62,734 bases of DNA, from NCBI GenBank assembly GCA_905201895.1, contig CAJKPX010000009.1:1-62734 (forward strand), given 5' to 3'. Below the pieces are notes generated by a model that was given only the letters and a program-made list of their open reading frames with translations, was not told where the DNA came from and ran no database searches. Below are positions 16,655-25,286 of this stretch, piece after piece (the stretch's first letter is position 1; every line of letters starts with the position of its first letter). This DNA is from an uncultured Eubacteriales bacterium. GTDB lineage: Bacteria; Bacillota; Clostridia; Oscillospirales; CAG-272. Made by a program: the position numbers and the translations under genes.

Positions 16655-17806
16655 ATGACCAAAATCAGAAAAAACATTCTGCTCCTCCTTGCGCTGACGT
16701 CTGTCACACTTCTCTGCACTGCGTGCATGGGATCGGGCGGAACGGAAGGCTTGGATTTTTACCCGCTTTCCAATGGAACGTACGGCGTTTCTGCGGGGGA
16801 TGCGCTTTATCTTGAGAACATCGTGATCCCCGCCAAGCACAAGGGAAAGGCGGTGACCGAGATCCTCCCCGAGGCATTTCAGGATGCCGACAAGCTGCAA
16901 ACGATCACCATCCCCGAATCGGTGACGAAAATCGGACGCGCGGCCTTTGCAAACTGCAAAAATCTGAAGGAGATCACCATCCCGAGCAGCATCACAAGCA
17001 TTGACAAAGATGCTTTTCACGAGTGCACGTCGCTTGACGACGTATATACCTCGGAACCTGAGGCTTGGTTGCGCATCAAATATGAGAACGGGTACGGGCA
17101 TCCGAACTTTTACGGCGAGCTTCACATCCTGGATGAAAACGGAAACGAATGCACCGAGATCGAAATTCCAGAGGGCATCACAGAGATCGGAAACTATATG
17201 TTTGCAAACTGCAAATCGCTCACAAGCATATCGTTTGCAGAGAATACCGATCTGACCAAAATCGGCTCCTATGCCTTCAATAACTGCAAAAATCTGACGC
17301 AGATCAACATCCCCGATTGCGTAACGATCCTTGGGACCGGCGCGTTTTACAACAGCGGACTGACGAGCATCGTCATTCCGAACAGCGTTACAAGCATTGG
17401 TAAAACCGCATTTGAGAATTGCAGTGCACTCACGAACGTGGTGCTTTCGAACGGTATCACCGAAATTCCTTATTCCGCCTTTGAAAACTGCGCAAAGCTC
17501 ACAAGCCTGATTCTTCCCGATCAAATCACCACCGTCGGCAGCTTCGCATTCCAAGGCTGCACAGGGCTTGAGAGCATCGTAATTTCCAAATCCATGACGA
17601 CAGTTGACTATTCTGCCTTCGAGGAATGCGACGGTCTCACCACGGTCTATTACAATGGAACCGCAGAGGATTGGATGTTGATCGATCAAATGTATGGTAA
17701 CGAAAGCCTCACAAGCAGCACACGCTACTACTACAGCGAGACGCGCCCCACAACCAATGAAAACAGCCATTGGCACTACGTCAACGGCGTCCCCACAGCT
17801 TGGTAA
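16655..17806 (+). CDS. BspA-type leucine-rich-repeat lipoprotein
   Basis: The 383-aa product carries a lipoprotein signal peptide with lipobox LCTAC (Cys24 predicted). It then has about ten treponemal/BspA-type leucine-rich repeats of ~23 aa (LRR_5), with units such as ITIPESVTKIGRAAFANCK and IVIPNSVTSIGKTAFENCS. Such proteins usually sit on the cell surface and mediate adhesion in gut and oral bacteria. A short non-repeat tail ends with NENSHWHYVNGVPTAW. It lies 79 bp after the DeoR gene and is followed by a terminator. Confidence 0.93.
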   Translation: MTKIRKNILLLLALTSVTLLCTACMGSGGTEGLDFYPLSNGTYGVSAGDALYLENIVIPAKHKGKAVTEILPEAFQDADKLQTITIPESVTKIGRAAFANCKNLKEITIPSSITSIDKDAFHECTSLDDVYTSEPEAWLRIKYENGYGHPNFYGELHILDENGNECTEIEIPEGITEIGNYMFANCKSLTSISFAENTDLTKIGSYAFNNCKNLTQINIPDCVTILGTGAFYNSGLTSIVIPNSVTSIGKTAFENCSALTNVVLSNGITEIPYSAFENCAKLTSLILPDQITTVGSFAFQGCTGLESIVISKSMTTVDYSAFEECDGLTTVYYNGTAEDWMLIDQMYGNESLTSSTRYYYSETRPTTNENSHWHYVNGVPTAW

Positions 17807-17852
17807 GAGCCGCTCCCCCGTCGCTCCGTGGAGTGACAGCAAACAAAGAGCG

Positions 17853-17896
17853 CGAGGTGACACAAATGCAACGTGTGTTTGTGTCACCTCTGTTTT
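17853..17896 (+). terminator. Terminator of the LRR lipoprotein gene
   Basis: CGAGGTGACACAAA pairs with TTTGTGTCACCTC across a short loop and is followed by TGTTTTTTGTT on the plus strand. Confidence 0.9.
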
Positions 17897-17943
17897 TTGT
17901 TAATCCCGCATTGAGCCACGGCACTCCCCCGAGCCGCTGCCGA

Positions 17944-18756
17944 TCATGCTTTCTTCGCATGCCCTCCCGCTCCCTCGGACGGAGAATGCCCGAAAAAGGC
18001 AGTGTAGTTCCGATAAAACGTGGTATAGTCTCCGAAACCGCAACGCTCGCAAACAGCAGTTGCCTTTTCCCCCGCGGAGATCATTTTTTGTGCCATGAGG
18101 AGCCGTTTTTCCATGATGTATTTTTTTGGCGTTTGATGCAGCTCTCGCTGAAAGAGACGAAAAAGATAGCTCTCACTCACAAAAAGATGATTGGCGATCT
18201 CCTCGATCCCCGTTAGCGTTTGCAGATGCTCGTTCGTATATTTGAGTGCCTTGGAAATCAAAGGCGAGAGGGTTGTGGCGGTTTGCGCGAACGGATGCGG
18301 AAAGAGACTGATGTGGTAAAAAAGCTCTGCAAGCAGGTGCGAAAGAATCCGCTCAAAGGTGTCACGGTCACTGTTTTGCCAATAGAGATCACACCTGCGA
18401 AAAATGTCCTCCGCAATTGGATTTCCCGCGAGATTGATTACCTCCATATCCTCGGGCAGTCGTGCGGCGCTTTCCACACCGTGCCTTTCGATGTCAAACA
18501 GAATGTCGTATCTTTCATATCTTGCAGGTGCATCAATCTGAATAAAATGATATTGAAAAGGACGGATCAGGATCAGATCGCCCTTTTTGAGCTTGTATTT
18601 GCGATCCTCTATCACGTGCGTTGCATCCCCATCCAGAAAATAGATCAGCTCATAGGCGTTGTGCGTATGCATGGAATAGGTGTTGCAGGACAGCGACTCG
18701 GAAATCTCATGCTTGAAAAATATGCGATCGGTTGTGCGGATGTAATCATTTATCAT
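17944..18756 (-). CDS. AraC-family transcriptional regulator
   Basis: A 270-aa regulator. The N-terminal cupin-like sensing domain has MHTHNAYELIYFLDGDATHVI and LIRPFQYHFIQID. The C-terminal double helix-turn-helix has GIEEIANHLFVSESYLFRLFQRE and CERCGFGDYTTFYRNYTAFFG. The start chosen is the ATG at 18756 because AAGGGGGAG lies 11 bp upstream; an alternative ATG at 18819 has no good ribosome binding site. It is divergent from the Gfo/Idh-isomerase-nagB-nagA operon, which it very likely controls. Two direct repeats abut that operon's promoter. Confidence 0.92.
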   Translation of the reverse strand: MINDYIRTTDRIFFKHEISESLSCNTYSMHTHNAYELIYFLDGDATHVIEDRKYKLKKGDLILIRPFQYHFIQIDAPARYERYDILFDIERHGVESAARLPEDMEVINLAGNPIAEDIFRRCDLYWQNSDRDTFERILSHLLAELFYHISLFPHPFAQTATTLSPLISKALKYTNEHLQTLTGIEEIANHLFVSESYLFRLFQRELHQTPKKYIMEKRLLMAQKMISAGEKATAVCERCGFGDYTTFYRNYTAFFGHSPSEGAGGHAKKA

Positions 18757-18807
18757 ATGCAGGCGCGCTCCCCCTTTTCTTCTTGATACCATTATATCAC
18801 GCATGTT

Positions 18808-18870
18808 CACTTTTTGCAATATAAAAATGCAGTTTTTGCTATTTACTTTTCAAAAAGTTTATTTTATAAT
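18808..18870 (+). promoter_or_regulatory. AraC-type operator and promoter of the 18907-22775 operon
   Basis: The repeat CACTTTTTGCAATA (18808-18821) / CAGTTTTTGCTATT (18830-18843) is spaced 22 bp apart and ends where a weak -35 would begin. A perfect TATAAT lies at 18865-18870. A weak -35 plus two same-face direct repeats is the classic layout for activation by an AraC-family protein. Confidence 0.65.
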
Positions 18871-18906
18871 AGTGATATCAGAAAAAATGGCAAAGGAGCA
18901 GATATC

Positions 18907-19977
18907 ATGAAAAGGCTGAACGTGGCGATCATCGGGCAAGGAAGAAGCGGACGCGATATTCACGGAAAATACTACCGCAGCGAGGATAATCGCTATTATA
19001 ACGTCAAATACGTGGTGGAGGCAGATGAGTTTCGTCGGCAGGCATCCGAGGCGCACTACCCGGGATGCAGGGCGCTGGGGGACTACCGAGAGCTGCTTGC
19101 GCTCGACGATATTGATCTTGTTGTAAACGCCACCTACTCCGAAATGCACTACCCCATTACCAAGGATCTGCTGCTCCACGGAAAAAACGTGCTGGTGGAG
19201 AAGCCCTTTGGACGCTCGCGCTATGAGTGCGACGAGCTGATCAAAATTGCGGCAGAACGTGGCGTGGTGCTTGCGGTCTTTCAACAGACCTTTTTGGCTC
19301 CCTTTTACGAATTTGTTTACCAAACCATCCGCTCGGAAAAATTGGGTGAGGTCAAGCAGATCAGCATCCGCTACAACGCGCTCGCACGCCGTTGGGATTG
19401 GCAAACGCTGCAAAAGAAATGCGCGGGCAGCACCTACAACACAGGTCCCCACCCGATTGGAATGGGACTTGGCTTCCTCGATTTTGACCCTGATGCAAGG
19501 GTTGCATACAGCAAGCTCGACACCGCACTCACGAGCGGTGACGCCGACGATTACGCAAAAATTCTGATCACCGCGCCGAGCAAGCCCTTAATCGACATTG
19601 AGATTTCGTCGATTGACGCCTACTCGGATTACAACGTCAAGGTGCAAGGCACCAAGGGAACGCTCAAGGCAACTCCATCGGCTTATGAGATGACCTATAT
19701 CTGCGACGGCGAGAACCCTGAGCGCCCCGTGGTGGAGACTTTTCTGAAGGATGAAAACGGTAATCCCATTTACTGTAAGGAAAAGCTGATCAAGCACACC
19801 GAATCCGAGAAATTTACAGGTACGGCATTTGATATCGGCACGGCAAAGCTCTACGAGCAGCTCTACTACAAGATCACAGAGGGAAAAGCCATGACCGTAA
19901 CCCCGGAAATGGCGGCACAAATCATTTCGGTGATCGAAACGGTCCATGCGCAAAATCCGTTACCGCTCAAATATTAA
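18907..19977 (+). CDS. Gfo/Idh/MocA-family oxidoreductase
   Basis: A 356-aa NAD(P)-dependent sugar or sugar-derivative dehydrogenase. The N-terminal Rossmann fold has AIIGQGRSGRDIHGKYY, and the conserved EKPFGRS segment (about residue 100) carries the Lys-Pro typical of this family. The GFO-IDH C-terminal domain follows, with a NTGPHPIGMGLGF stretch where the catalytic His usually lies. The start is the ATG at 18907, preceded by AAAGGAGCAGATATC. It is the first gene of an operon with an isomerase, nagB and nagA, so the substrate may be an amino-sugar derivative; that is inference from context. Confidence 0.9.
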   Translation: MKRLNVAIIGQGRSGRDIHGKYYRSEDNRYYNVKYVVEADEFRRQASEAHYPGCRALGDYRELLALDDIDLVVNATYSEMHYPITKDLLLHGKNVLVEKPFGRSRYECDELIKIAAERGVVLAVFQQTFLAPFYEFVYQTIRSEKLGEVKQISIRYNALARRWDWQTLQKKCAGSTYNTGPHPIGMGLGFLDFDPDARVAYSKLDTALTSGDADDYAKILITAPSKPLIDIEISSIDAYSDYNVKVQGTKGTLKATPSAYEMTYICDGENPERPVVETFLKDENGNPIYCKEKLIKHTESEKFTGTAFDIGTAKLYEQLYYKITEGKAMTVTPEMAAQIISVIETVHAQNPLPLKY

Positions 19978-20020
19978 CGCGGTCTGAACAGACAAAAGAC
20001 GCGATCCAAAGGAGGAGTCT

Positions 20021-20863
20021 ATGGCTCATTTCAAAATTTCCGCATTTGCAGATGAATACGCAAAGTCCTTTGAGGAGCAGCTACGCGGTCTGGAGCAGCT
20101 TGGTATCACGTATATCGAGCTTCGGCATCTCAACGGAAAAAACGTTTCCGTTTTAGAGTCGGGTGAGGTGACGGAGGCAAAACGAATGCTCGATGCTTTT
20201 GGCATCAGGGTCTCTGCCATCGGGTCACCGCTGGGCAAGATCCCTCTGGACGGCGATATGAAAGCGCATCTGGAAACGGCGCGCCGTGTGTTTGAAACGG
20301 CAAATGAAATAGGCACAGCGCTTGTGCGCGTGTTCAGCTTCTATGCCCCCGAAGGAAAGGAAATCACAAAGCTGAAAAGCGAAGCCATGGAGGCTCTGGA
20401 GGCTCTCGTTGTCCTTGCAAGAAAATTCAACGTCACGCTCTGTCACGAAAACGAGGCAAGGATCTACGGCGATACCCCCACCCGTTGCAGAGAGCTTCTG
20501 GATCATTTTGGCGGCGAAATGAAATGTGTTTTTGACATGGGAAACCTTGTTCTTGAGGAAGTTGATCCATACCCCGAGGCTTACCTGCTTTTACAAAAAT
20601 ATATCTCATATTTTCATATCAAGGATGCGCTCTATGCCGGCGCGATCGTTCCGGCGGGAAAGGGCGAAGCAAAAATCAAGGAGATCCTTTCGGCACATAT
20701 GAATTACGCCAAGGAGGATTTTTTCGTCTCTCTCGAGCCCCATCTGCAAACCTTTTCGGGGCTGAATGCCCTGGTTGGGCGTTCCTTTACCAATCCCTAC
20801 CAATACGCAGATCAAAAAACAGCGTTTTGTGATGCGGTAACGAAATTCAAGGAGCTGATCTGA
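20021..20863 (+). CDS. Sugar phosphate isomerase/epimerase (xylose isomerase-like TIM barrel)
   Basis: A 280-aa AP-endonuclease-2/xylose-isomerase-type TIM barrel. Visible features are the opening FKISAFADEYAKSFEEQL, YIELRHLNGKNV, the CHENEARIYGDT metal-site loop, CVFDMGNL and YFHIKDAL. These match family positions for Glu/Asp/His metal ligands. AAAGGAGGAGTCT precedes the ATG, and the TGA is followed immediately by the nagB ATG. Together with the upstream Gfo/Idh enzyme it probably interconverts a keto/aldose sugar before the NagA/NagB steps. Confidence 0.88.
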   Translation: MAHFKISAFADEYAKSFEEQLRGLEQLGITYIELRHLNGKNVSVLESGEVTEAKRMLDAFGIRVSAIGSPLGKIPLDGDMKAHLETARRVFETANEIGTALVRVFSFYAPEGKEITKLKSEAMEALEALVVLARKFNVTLCHENEARIYGDTPTRCRELLDHFGGEMKCVFDMGNLVLEEVDPYPEAYLLLQKYISYFHIKDALYAGAIVPAGKGEAKIKEILSAHMNYAKEDFFVSLEPHLQTFSGLNALVGRSFTNPYQYADQKTAFCDAVTKFKELI

Positions 20864-21622
20864 ATGAAAACCTTTCAAAAGGACCGTTTAACGGTCAACG
20901 TATACCAAACAAGAGCCGAAATGGGTGCGGCAGCTGCAAAGGACATCAAGGCGTGCATCCTCGCCCTTATGGAGAAAAAGGACACGGTTAATATGATCTT
21001 TGCCGCTGCACCCTCGCAAAATGAGGTTTTATCGGCACTCGCAACCGACAGGGAAATCCCGTGGAATCGGGTCAACGCCTTCCACATGGACGAATACATC
21101 GGACTCTCCGCCGATGCACCGCAGGGCTTTGGCAATTTCCTGCGATCACACCTTTTCGGGCTTGCCGACTTTGGAAGCGTGTTCTATATCGACGCCACCG
21201 CATGTGATGCCGAAAAGGAATGCGCGCGCTACACTTCCCTTTTGTCAAAGCACCCAACCGATATCGTGGTCATGGGTATCGGTGAGAACGGGCACATTGC
21301 CTTCAACGATCCGCCCGTTGCGGATTTTTGCGATCCTCTCGCGGTCAAGCCCGTGGAGCTTGACGAGGTATGCCGCAATCAGCAGGTGAACGACGGATGC
21401 TTTGCAAAGCTCGACGACGTGCCGAAAACCGCGATCACGCTCACCGTCCCCACCCTGCTTGCGGGCAAGCATCTGTTCTGCATCGTCCCCGCAAAAACCA
21501 AAGCCCGTGCCGTTCGCGCAACGCTTTGCGATGAGATCAGCGAAAAATGCCCCGCGTCCGTTCTGCGCCGTCATCAGAGTGCCGTGCTCTATCTGGATAG
21601 CGACAGCAGTGCGCTTTTGTGA
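20864..21622 (+). CDS. nagB: Glucosamine-6-phosphate deaminase/isomerase-like protein
   Basis: NagB converts glucosamine-6-phosphate to fructose-6-phosphate and ammonia. The 252-aa product shows the family signatures NAFHMDEYIGL (about residue 67), MGIGENGHIAFNDPP (about 137) and the LTVPTLL region. It starts directly after the isomerase stop codon and is followed by nagA with a 4-bp gap. nagB-nagA adjacency makes amino-sugar catabolism very likely, although paralogues acting on other amino sugars (for example galactosamine-6-phosphate) cannot be excluded. Confidence 0.9.
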   Translation: MKTFQKDRLTVNVYQTRAEMGAAAAKDIKACILALMEKKDTVNMIFAAAPSQNEVLSALATDREIPWNRVNAFHMDEYIGLSADAPQGFGNFLRSHLFGLADFGSVFYIDATACDAEKECARYTSLLSKHPTDIVVMGIGENGHIAFNDPPVADFCDPLAVKPVELDEVCRNQQVNDGCFAKLDDVPKTAITLTVPTLLAGKHLFCIVPAKTKARAVRATLCDEISEKCPASVLRRHQSAVLYLDSDSSALL

Positions 21623-21626
21623 TGCC

Positions 21627-22775
21627 ATGAAACGAATCAAATCGAATTTGATCATCCTGGAGGACCGCATCTTCAAGGGCTACGTCTACTTCGACCGCGG
21701 AAAAATCGTTGACGTGAGCGAAAAAGAGCATCCCGTCTCCGAGGAATTTGACGCAACGGGTTATTACGTCGCCCCGGGTTTTATTGATATTCACACACAC
21801 GGCGGCGGTGGATATCGCTTTGAAGGCAGCGTGGACGAGATCGTGGAGGCGTGTCGCTTTCATCTCCGTCACGGCACGACCTCGATCTGCCCAACCGTTT
21901 CCGCCGCGCCTTTTGCAAGCATGGCAAGGTCGGCGAAAAACATCCGCGCTGCCATGAACGATCCGCGCGTAGGTGATATCATTCTCGGTGCTCATTTGGA
22001 GGGCCCCTATCTTTCCAAGGCACAGGCGGGTGCGCAATGCCCCTCGCATATTACCGCGCCGATCGAGGGCGACTATCTGCCGCTTCTGGAGGAAAACGCA
22101 GGTGCGATCACGCGATGGACCTATGCCCCCGAAGCCGATATTGGCGGACGCTTTGTAAAGACGCTGCAAAAGCACGGCGTTGTTGCGTCAGCCGGTCACA
22201 CCGACGCCATCTATCCCGATATGCTGCGTGCATTTGAAAACGGATGCAGGCTGGTAACGCATCTGTATTCCTGTACCTCCACCATCACGCGCGACCACGG
22301 CTTCCGTCGACTTGGTGTGATCGAAACGGCATATCTGCTCGATGACCTGTACGTGGAGATTATCTGCGACGGAAAGCATCTGCCACCCGAGCTGATCCGA
22401 CTGATCTACAAGCTCAAGGGCGCCAATCGCATCGCGCTGATCACCGACAGCCTCGCACTTGCGGGCACCTCGGAGACCCACGGGTGGATGCAAGACACCG
22501 AGTTTCTCATTGAGGACGGTGTTTGCAAGCTGACGGACCGAAGCGCGTTTGCGGGCAGCATTGCCACGGCGGACCGTTTGGTTCGCGTTGCCGTGCAGGA
22601 GGCGGGCATTCCGCTCCCCGACGCCGTAAAAATGATCACCAAAACGCCTGCCGAAATTATGGGGTTGGACACAAAGGGACGGATCGAGAGGGGCATGGAC
22701 GCCGATTTTGCGGTGTTTGACGAAAAAATAGAAATCAATGCTGTGTTCGTTGGCGGAGAGCAGCAAGCGCTATGA
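21627..22775 (+). CDS. nagA: N-acetylglucosamine-6-phosphate deacetylase
   Basis: Removes the acetyl group from GlcNAc-6-phosphate, feeding NagB. The 382-aa amidohydrolase shows FIDIHTHGGGGYRFEG (metal site), LGAHLEGPYLSKAQAGAQ (catalytic-loop Glu), ASAGHTDAIYPD and VTHLYSCTSTI (metal His residues), and LITDSLALAGT (catalytic Asp). The ATG at 21627 is chosen because residues upstream in the same frame are the nagB gene read out of frame. It is the last gene of the AraC-controlled operon, and a terminator follows at 22804-22848. Confidence 0.94.
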   Translation: MKRIKSNLIILEDRIFKGYVYFDRGKIVDVSEKEHPVSEEFDATGYYVAPGFIDIHTHGGGGYRFEGSVDEIVEACRFHLRHGTTSICPTVSAAPFASMARSAKNIRAAMNDPRVGDIILGAHLEGPYLSKAQAGAQCPSHITAPIEGDYLPLLEENAGAITRWTYAPEADIGGRFVKTLQKHGVVASAGHTDAIYPDMLRAFENGCRLVTHLYSCTSTITRDHGFRRLGVIETAYLLDDLYVEIICDGKHLPPELIRLIYKLKGANRIALITDSLALAGTSETHGWMQDTEFLIEDGVCKLTDRSAFAGSIATADRLVRVAVQEAGIPLPDAVKMITKTPAEIMGLDTKGRIERGMDADFAVFDEKIEINAVFVGGEQQAL

Positions 22776-22803
22776 CGCCAACTGTCATACAAACAAAAAA
22801 TTC

Positions 22804-22850
22804 AGGGTGACTGTCTCAAATTGCAAGTTTGAGACAGCCACCCTTTTTCT
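22804..22850 (+). terminator. Terminator after nagA
   Basis: AGGGTGACTGTCTCAAA pairs with TTTGAGACAGCCACCCT and is followed by TTTTCTTTTTC. The stop codon of the convergent AraC gene follows at once, so the hairpin may serve both strands. Confidence 0.88.
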
Positions 22851-22853
22851 TTT

Positions 22854-23672
22854 TCATTCTCGTCTTTCATATTTCAAATATGTGTGTTTCACATAATCAC
22901 GCGGGGTCTTGCCCGTGTAGCGCTTAAAGACGCAGCTGAAATACGATTGCGAGGAAAATCCGCACTCGTATGCAATCTGCGTGAGCGTCATTTCCCCGGC
23001 AAGAAGCAGAGCATTCGCCTTTTTAATCCTCTGCTCCTCCACGTATTTTTGCAGCGTTTTTCCGGTGGATGCCTTGAATAGCTTGTGAAAATATACGGGG
23101 GTGAAATTTGCTCGCTCGCAAAGTGCGGTAAGGCTCAAATCCTCGGTTAGGTTTGCGTTGATATACGCGAGGGTTTTATCTATCACCTCGTGATTGTTCC
23201 TTTTTGGGCTATGCTTGATTTTATACGATTGGACGTACCGATTCAGCGTGTAAATCAGCCTCATGAGCAGGCTTTGGAGCATCATCTCATCCTCTGGTAT
23301 GCCGCTGTCATAATATTCGCACAGTGCTGTGAACAGCTCTTTGATCTCATCTGCGTTTTCCAGCTCAACATAGTTTGGAAACGAAGATAGCATGTCAAAA
23401 ATCCGTCCCTCGTTTAGAGCGATATGAACATAGTAGCACTTAAAGGGCAAGCGCGTGTGACGCATCTGCCCGGGCTTTGCGGATATGACAAGGTTCTCGG
23501 AAATCGCGTGCGAGTCACTGTCGATATACGAGATTCCGCCCTCAACGATCGGTAGCTCCAGCTCAAACATCGTTGTTTTCCTGTTTTTTGAAACGGTTTT
23601 GTTTTTCAGCGCAACCTGCGCATTATAAGTTCCAACCGCAACGATCTGCGGCAACACCATGTCCTTCACCAT
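22854..23672 (-). CDS. AraC-family transcriptional regulator
   Basis: A 272-aa regulator with an N-terminal effector domain (about residues 1-170) and a C-terminal AraC domain. The domain has LSLTALCERANFTPVYFHKLFKAS and a second helix-turn-helix in LTQIAYECGFSSQSYFSCVFKRYTG. The ATG at 23672 is preceded by GAGGTG; a further ATG four codons in is also possible. It is divergent from the GH39-like glycosidase, dehydratase and SDR genes and probably regulates them. Confidence 0.9.
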   Translation of the reverse strand: MVKDMVLPQIVAVGTYNAQVALKNKTVSKNRKTTMFELELPIVEGGISYIDSDSHAISENLVISAKPGQMRHTRLPFKCYYVHIALNEGRIFDMLSSFPNYVELENADEIKELFTALCEYYDSGIPEDEMMLQSLLMRLIYTLNRYVQSYKIKHSPKRNNHEVIDKTLAYINANLTEDLSLTALCERANFTPVYFHKLFKASTGKTLQKYVEEQRIKKANALLLAGEMTLTQIAYECGFSSQSYFSCVFKRYTGKTPRDYVKHTYLKYERRE

Positions 23673-23739
23673 GCACCTCAAAAAAAGATAAGATATCTAA
23701 TAAAAAAAGCAAAATCTATATATAATCCGGACAAGAAAT

Positions 23740-23768
23740 ATTATACAATGAATTGACAGATATGTCAA
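23740..23768 (-). promoter_or_regulatory. AraC-gene promoter overlapping a TTGACA palindrome
   Basis: Minus-strand TTGACA (complement at 23763-23768), a 17-bp spacer and a perfect TATAAT (complement at 23740-23745). The -35 is one half of the palindrome TTGACA-GATA-TGTCAA (23753-23768), whose other half points into the divergent glycosidase operon. No good -10 follows on the plus side, so that operon may need activation. Confidence 0.7.
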
Positions 23769-23824
23769 TACCGTTTCACAAAACACATCATACCGTTTAT
23801 GCGCATGGTGTCAGGAGGTTTTTT

Positions 23825-25255
23825 ATGGAAAGGCTGAAATTTGAAAAGAAGTATCCCGTGGCGGAAGCATCCGAGATCGGATCCCCGCGCATGGGCATTG
23901 GATTTGAAAAGCTGGATCGCGGCGTGTTCGATCCGGAAAAAGCATATGACAAGGTGGCACGCATCGGCGTCAAGAAAATTCGCATCCAATCGGGATGGGC
24001 GAAAACCGAGCGCGAGGAGGGTGTTTACGATTTTTTGTGGATCGACACAATCGTGGATAATCTGATCGCTCGCGGGTTGGAGCCTTGGATTTGTTTGTGC
24101 TACGGAAACCCGCTCTATACCGCGCTCGCGCGTCCCGTGTTCGGCGCGGTTGGTTGTCCTCCCATTGCGACCGCTCGCGAGCTTGAAGCCTGGCTTGCCT
24201 ACGTAAAGGCGACCGTTGCACATTTTGCGGGGCGCGTGACACTCTTTGAAATTTGGAACGAGCCCGATTGCAACTATTCCTGGCGGCATTGCGAGAACGA
24301 AGCCGTGGATCATCTCAAAAATGCCGAGGAATACGGTCATTTCGCAACCAAAACGGCAATCGCGATCAAGGAAGGCAATCCGGACGCACTTGTGATGGGC
24401 TTTGCCCTGGGACACACCGAGGACCTGGAATACGTTGATATTGCGCTCAACACGGGACTTTACAAGTATCTCGATCTGATCTCCTTCCATTGTTATTCGC
24501 CAAACGAACTGACAAGGCGCGACCGCGCACACAAGCTGCGTCTGCTTGTTGATCGCTTCAATCCTCACATCCAGCTTGTGCAGGGAGAAACCGGCGCACA
24601 GTCCGACAGTAGAGGCAGCGGCGCGATGAAGGGCTTTGCCTGGACGAGGGAAAAGCAAACGAAGGCTCTGCTCCGCGGATTGATCGAGGACCTGGCAGAG
24701 GGCGTTGCGTTCACGTCCTATTTCTCTACCATGGATATGATCGAGGCACTTCGCGGGCGGATCGCCGATAAGGCATCCTACCTCGATTACGGCTATTTCG
24801 GCGTGATCGGTGCAGAGTTTGACGAGGATGGACGTTCGAGCGGCGCATACACCGAAAAGCCCTCCTACTATGCCCTTCAAACGCTCGCATCGCTGATGCG
24901 CGGCGACGCGAAATCCTGTGCCCTTCCCTGGCATTTTGTGCGCCTTCCCTCGCGACGCGTCAATGGCGAGGATACCACCGCTCCAACCGTTCAGGTGGAG
25001 TCCTTCGCGCTCGATGACGGCTCGAAGGCTCTGATCTATTGGAATGCGGTGGATCTTCTGACCGAAACCTACGAGGGCACCGTTTCGATGAACGTGTTTG
25101 GCGTTTCGGGAGACGGCGTTCGTCTGCTCGACCTCAAGGACGGCAGCGTCTATACCCTTCCCGACGGCATGGTAAAGCCGATCGGCGTTCACGGCGTTCA
25201 GTTTTGCAATCTTCCGATCACCGATTCGCCGCTGGCGATCCTGTTTCGGGCATAA
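23825..25255 (+). CDS. GH39-like glycoside hydrolase (clan GH-A)
   Basis: A 476-aa TIM-barrel glycosidase. The acid/base is probably the Glu in LFEIWNEPDCNYSW (about residue 143), the diagnostic NEP motif of clan GH-A. The nucleophile is probably the Glu in LVQGETGAQSD (about 258). A C-terminal beta-rich region follows the barrel. No signal peptide is present, so it is cytoplasmic and would act on imported oligosaccharides. The start at 23825 has CAGGAGGTTTTTT before it. It heads a three-gene cluster with a sugar-acid dehydratase and an SDR. Beta-xylosidase and alpha-iduronidase are known GH39 activities, but the substrate here is not readable. Confidence 0.85.
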   Translation: MERLKFEKKYPVAEASEIGSPRMGIGFEKLDRGVFDPEKAYDKVARIGVKKIRIQSGWAKTEREEGVYDFLWIDTIVDNLIARGLEPWICLCYGNPLYTALARPVFGAVGCPPIATARELEAWLAYVKATVAHFAGRVTLFEIWNEPDCNYSWRHCENEAVDHLKNAEEYGHFATKTAIAIKEGNPDALVMGFALGHTEDLEYVDIALNTGLYKYLDLISFHCYSPNELTRRDRAHKLRLLVDRFNPHIQLVQGETGAQSDSRGSGAMKGFAWTREKQTKALLRGLIEDLAEGVAFTSYFSTMDMIEALRGRIADKASYLDYGYFGVIGAEFDEDGRSSGAYTEKPSYYALQTLASLMRGDAKSCALPWHFVRLPSRRVNGEDTTAPTVQVESFALDDGSKALIYWNAVDLLTETYEGTVSMNVFGVSGDGVRLLDLKDGSVYTLPDGMVKPIGVHGVQFCNLPITDSPLAILFRA

Positions 25256-25286
25256 TCAATCGGCATAAGAAAGAAAAGAGGTATTT

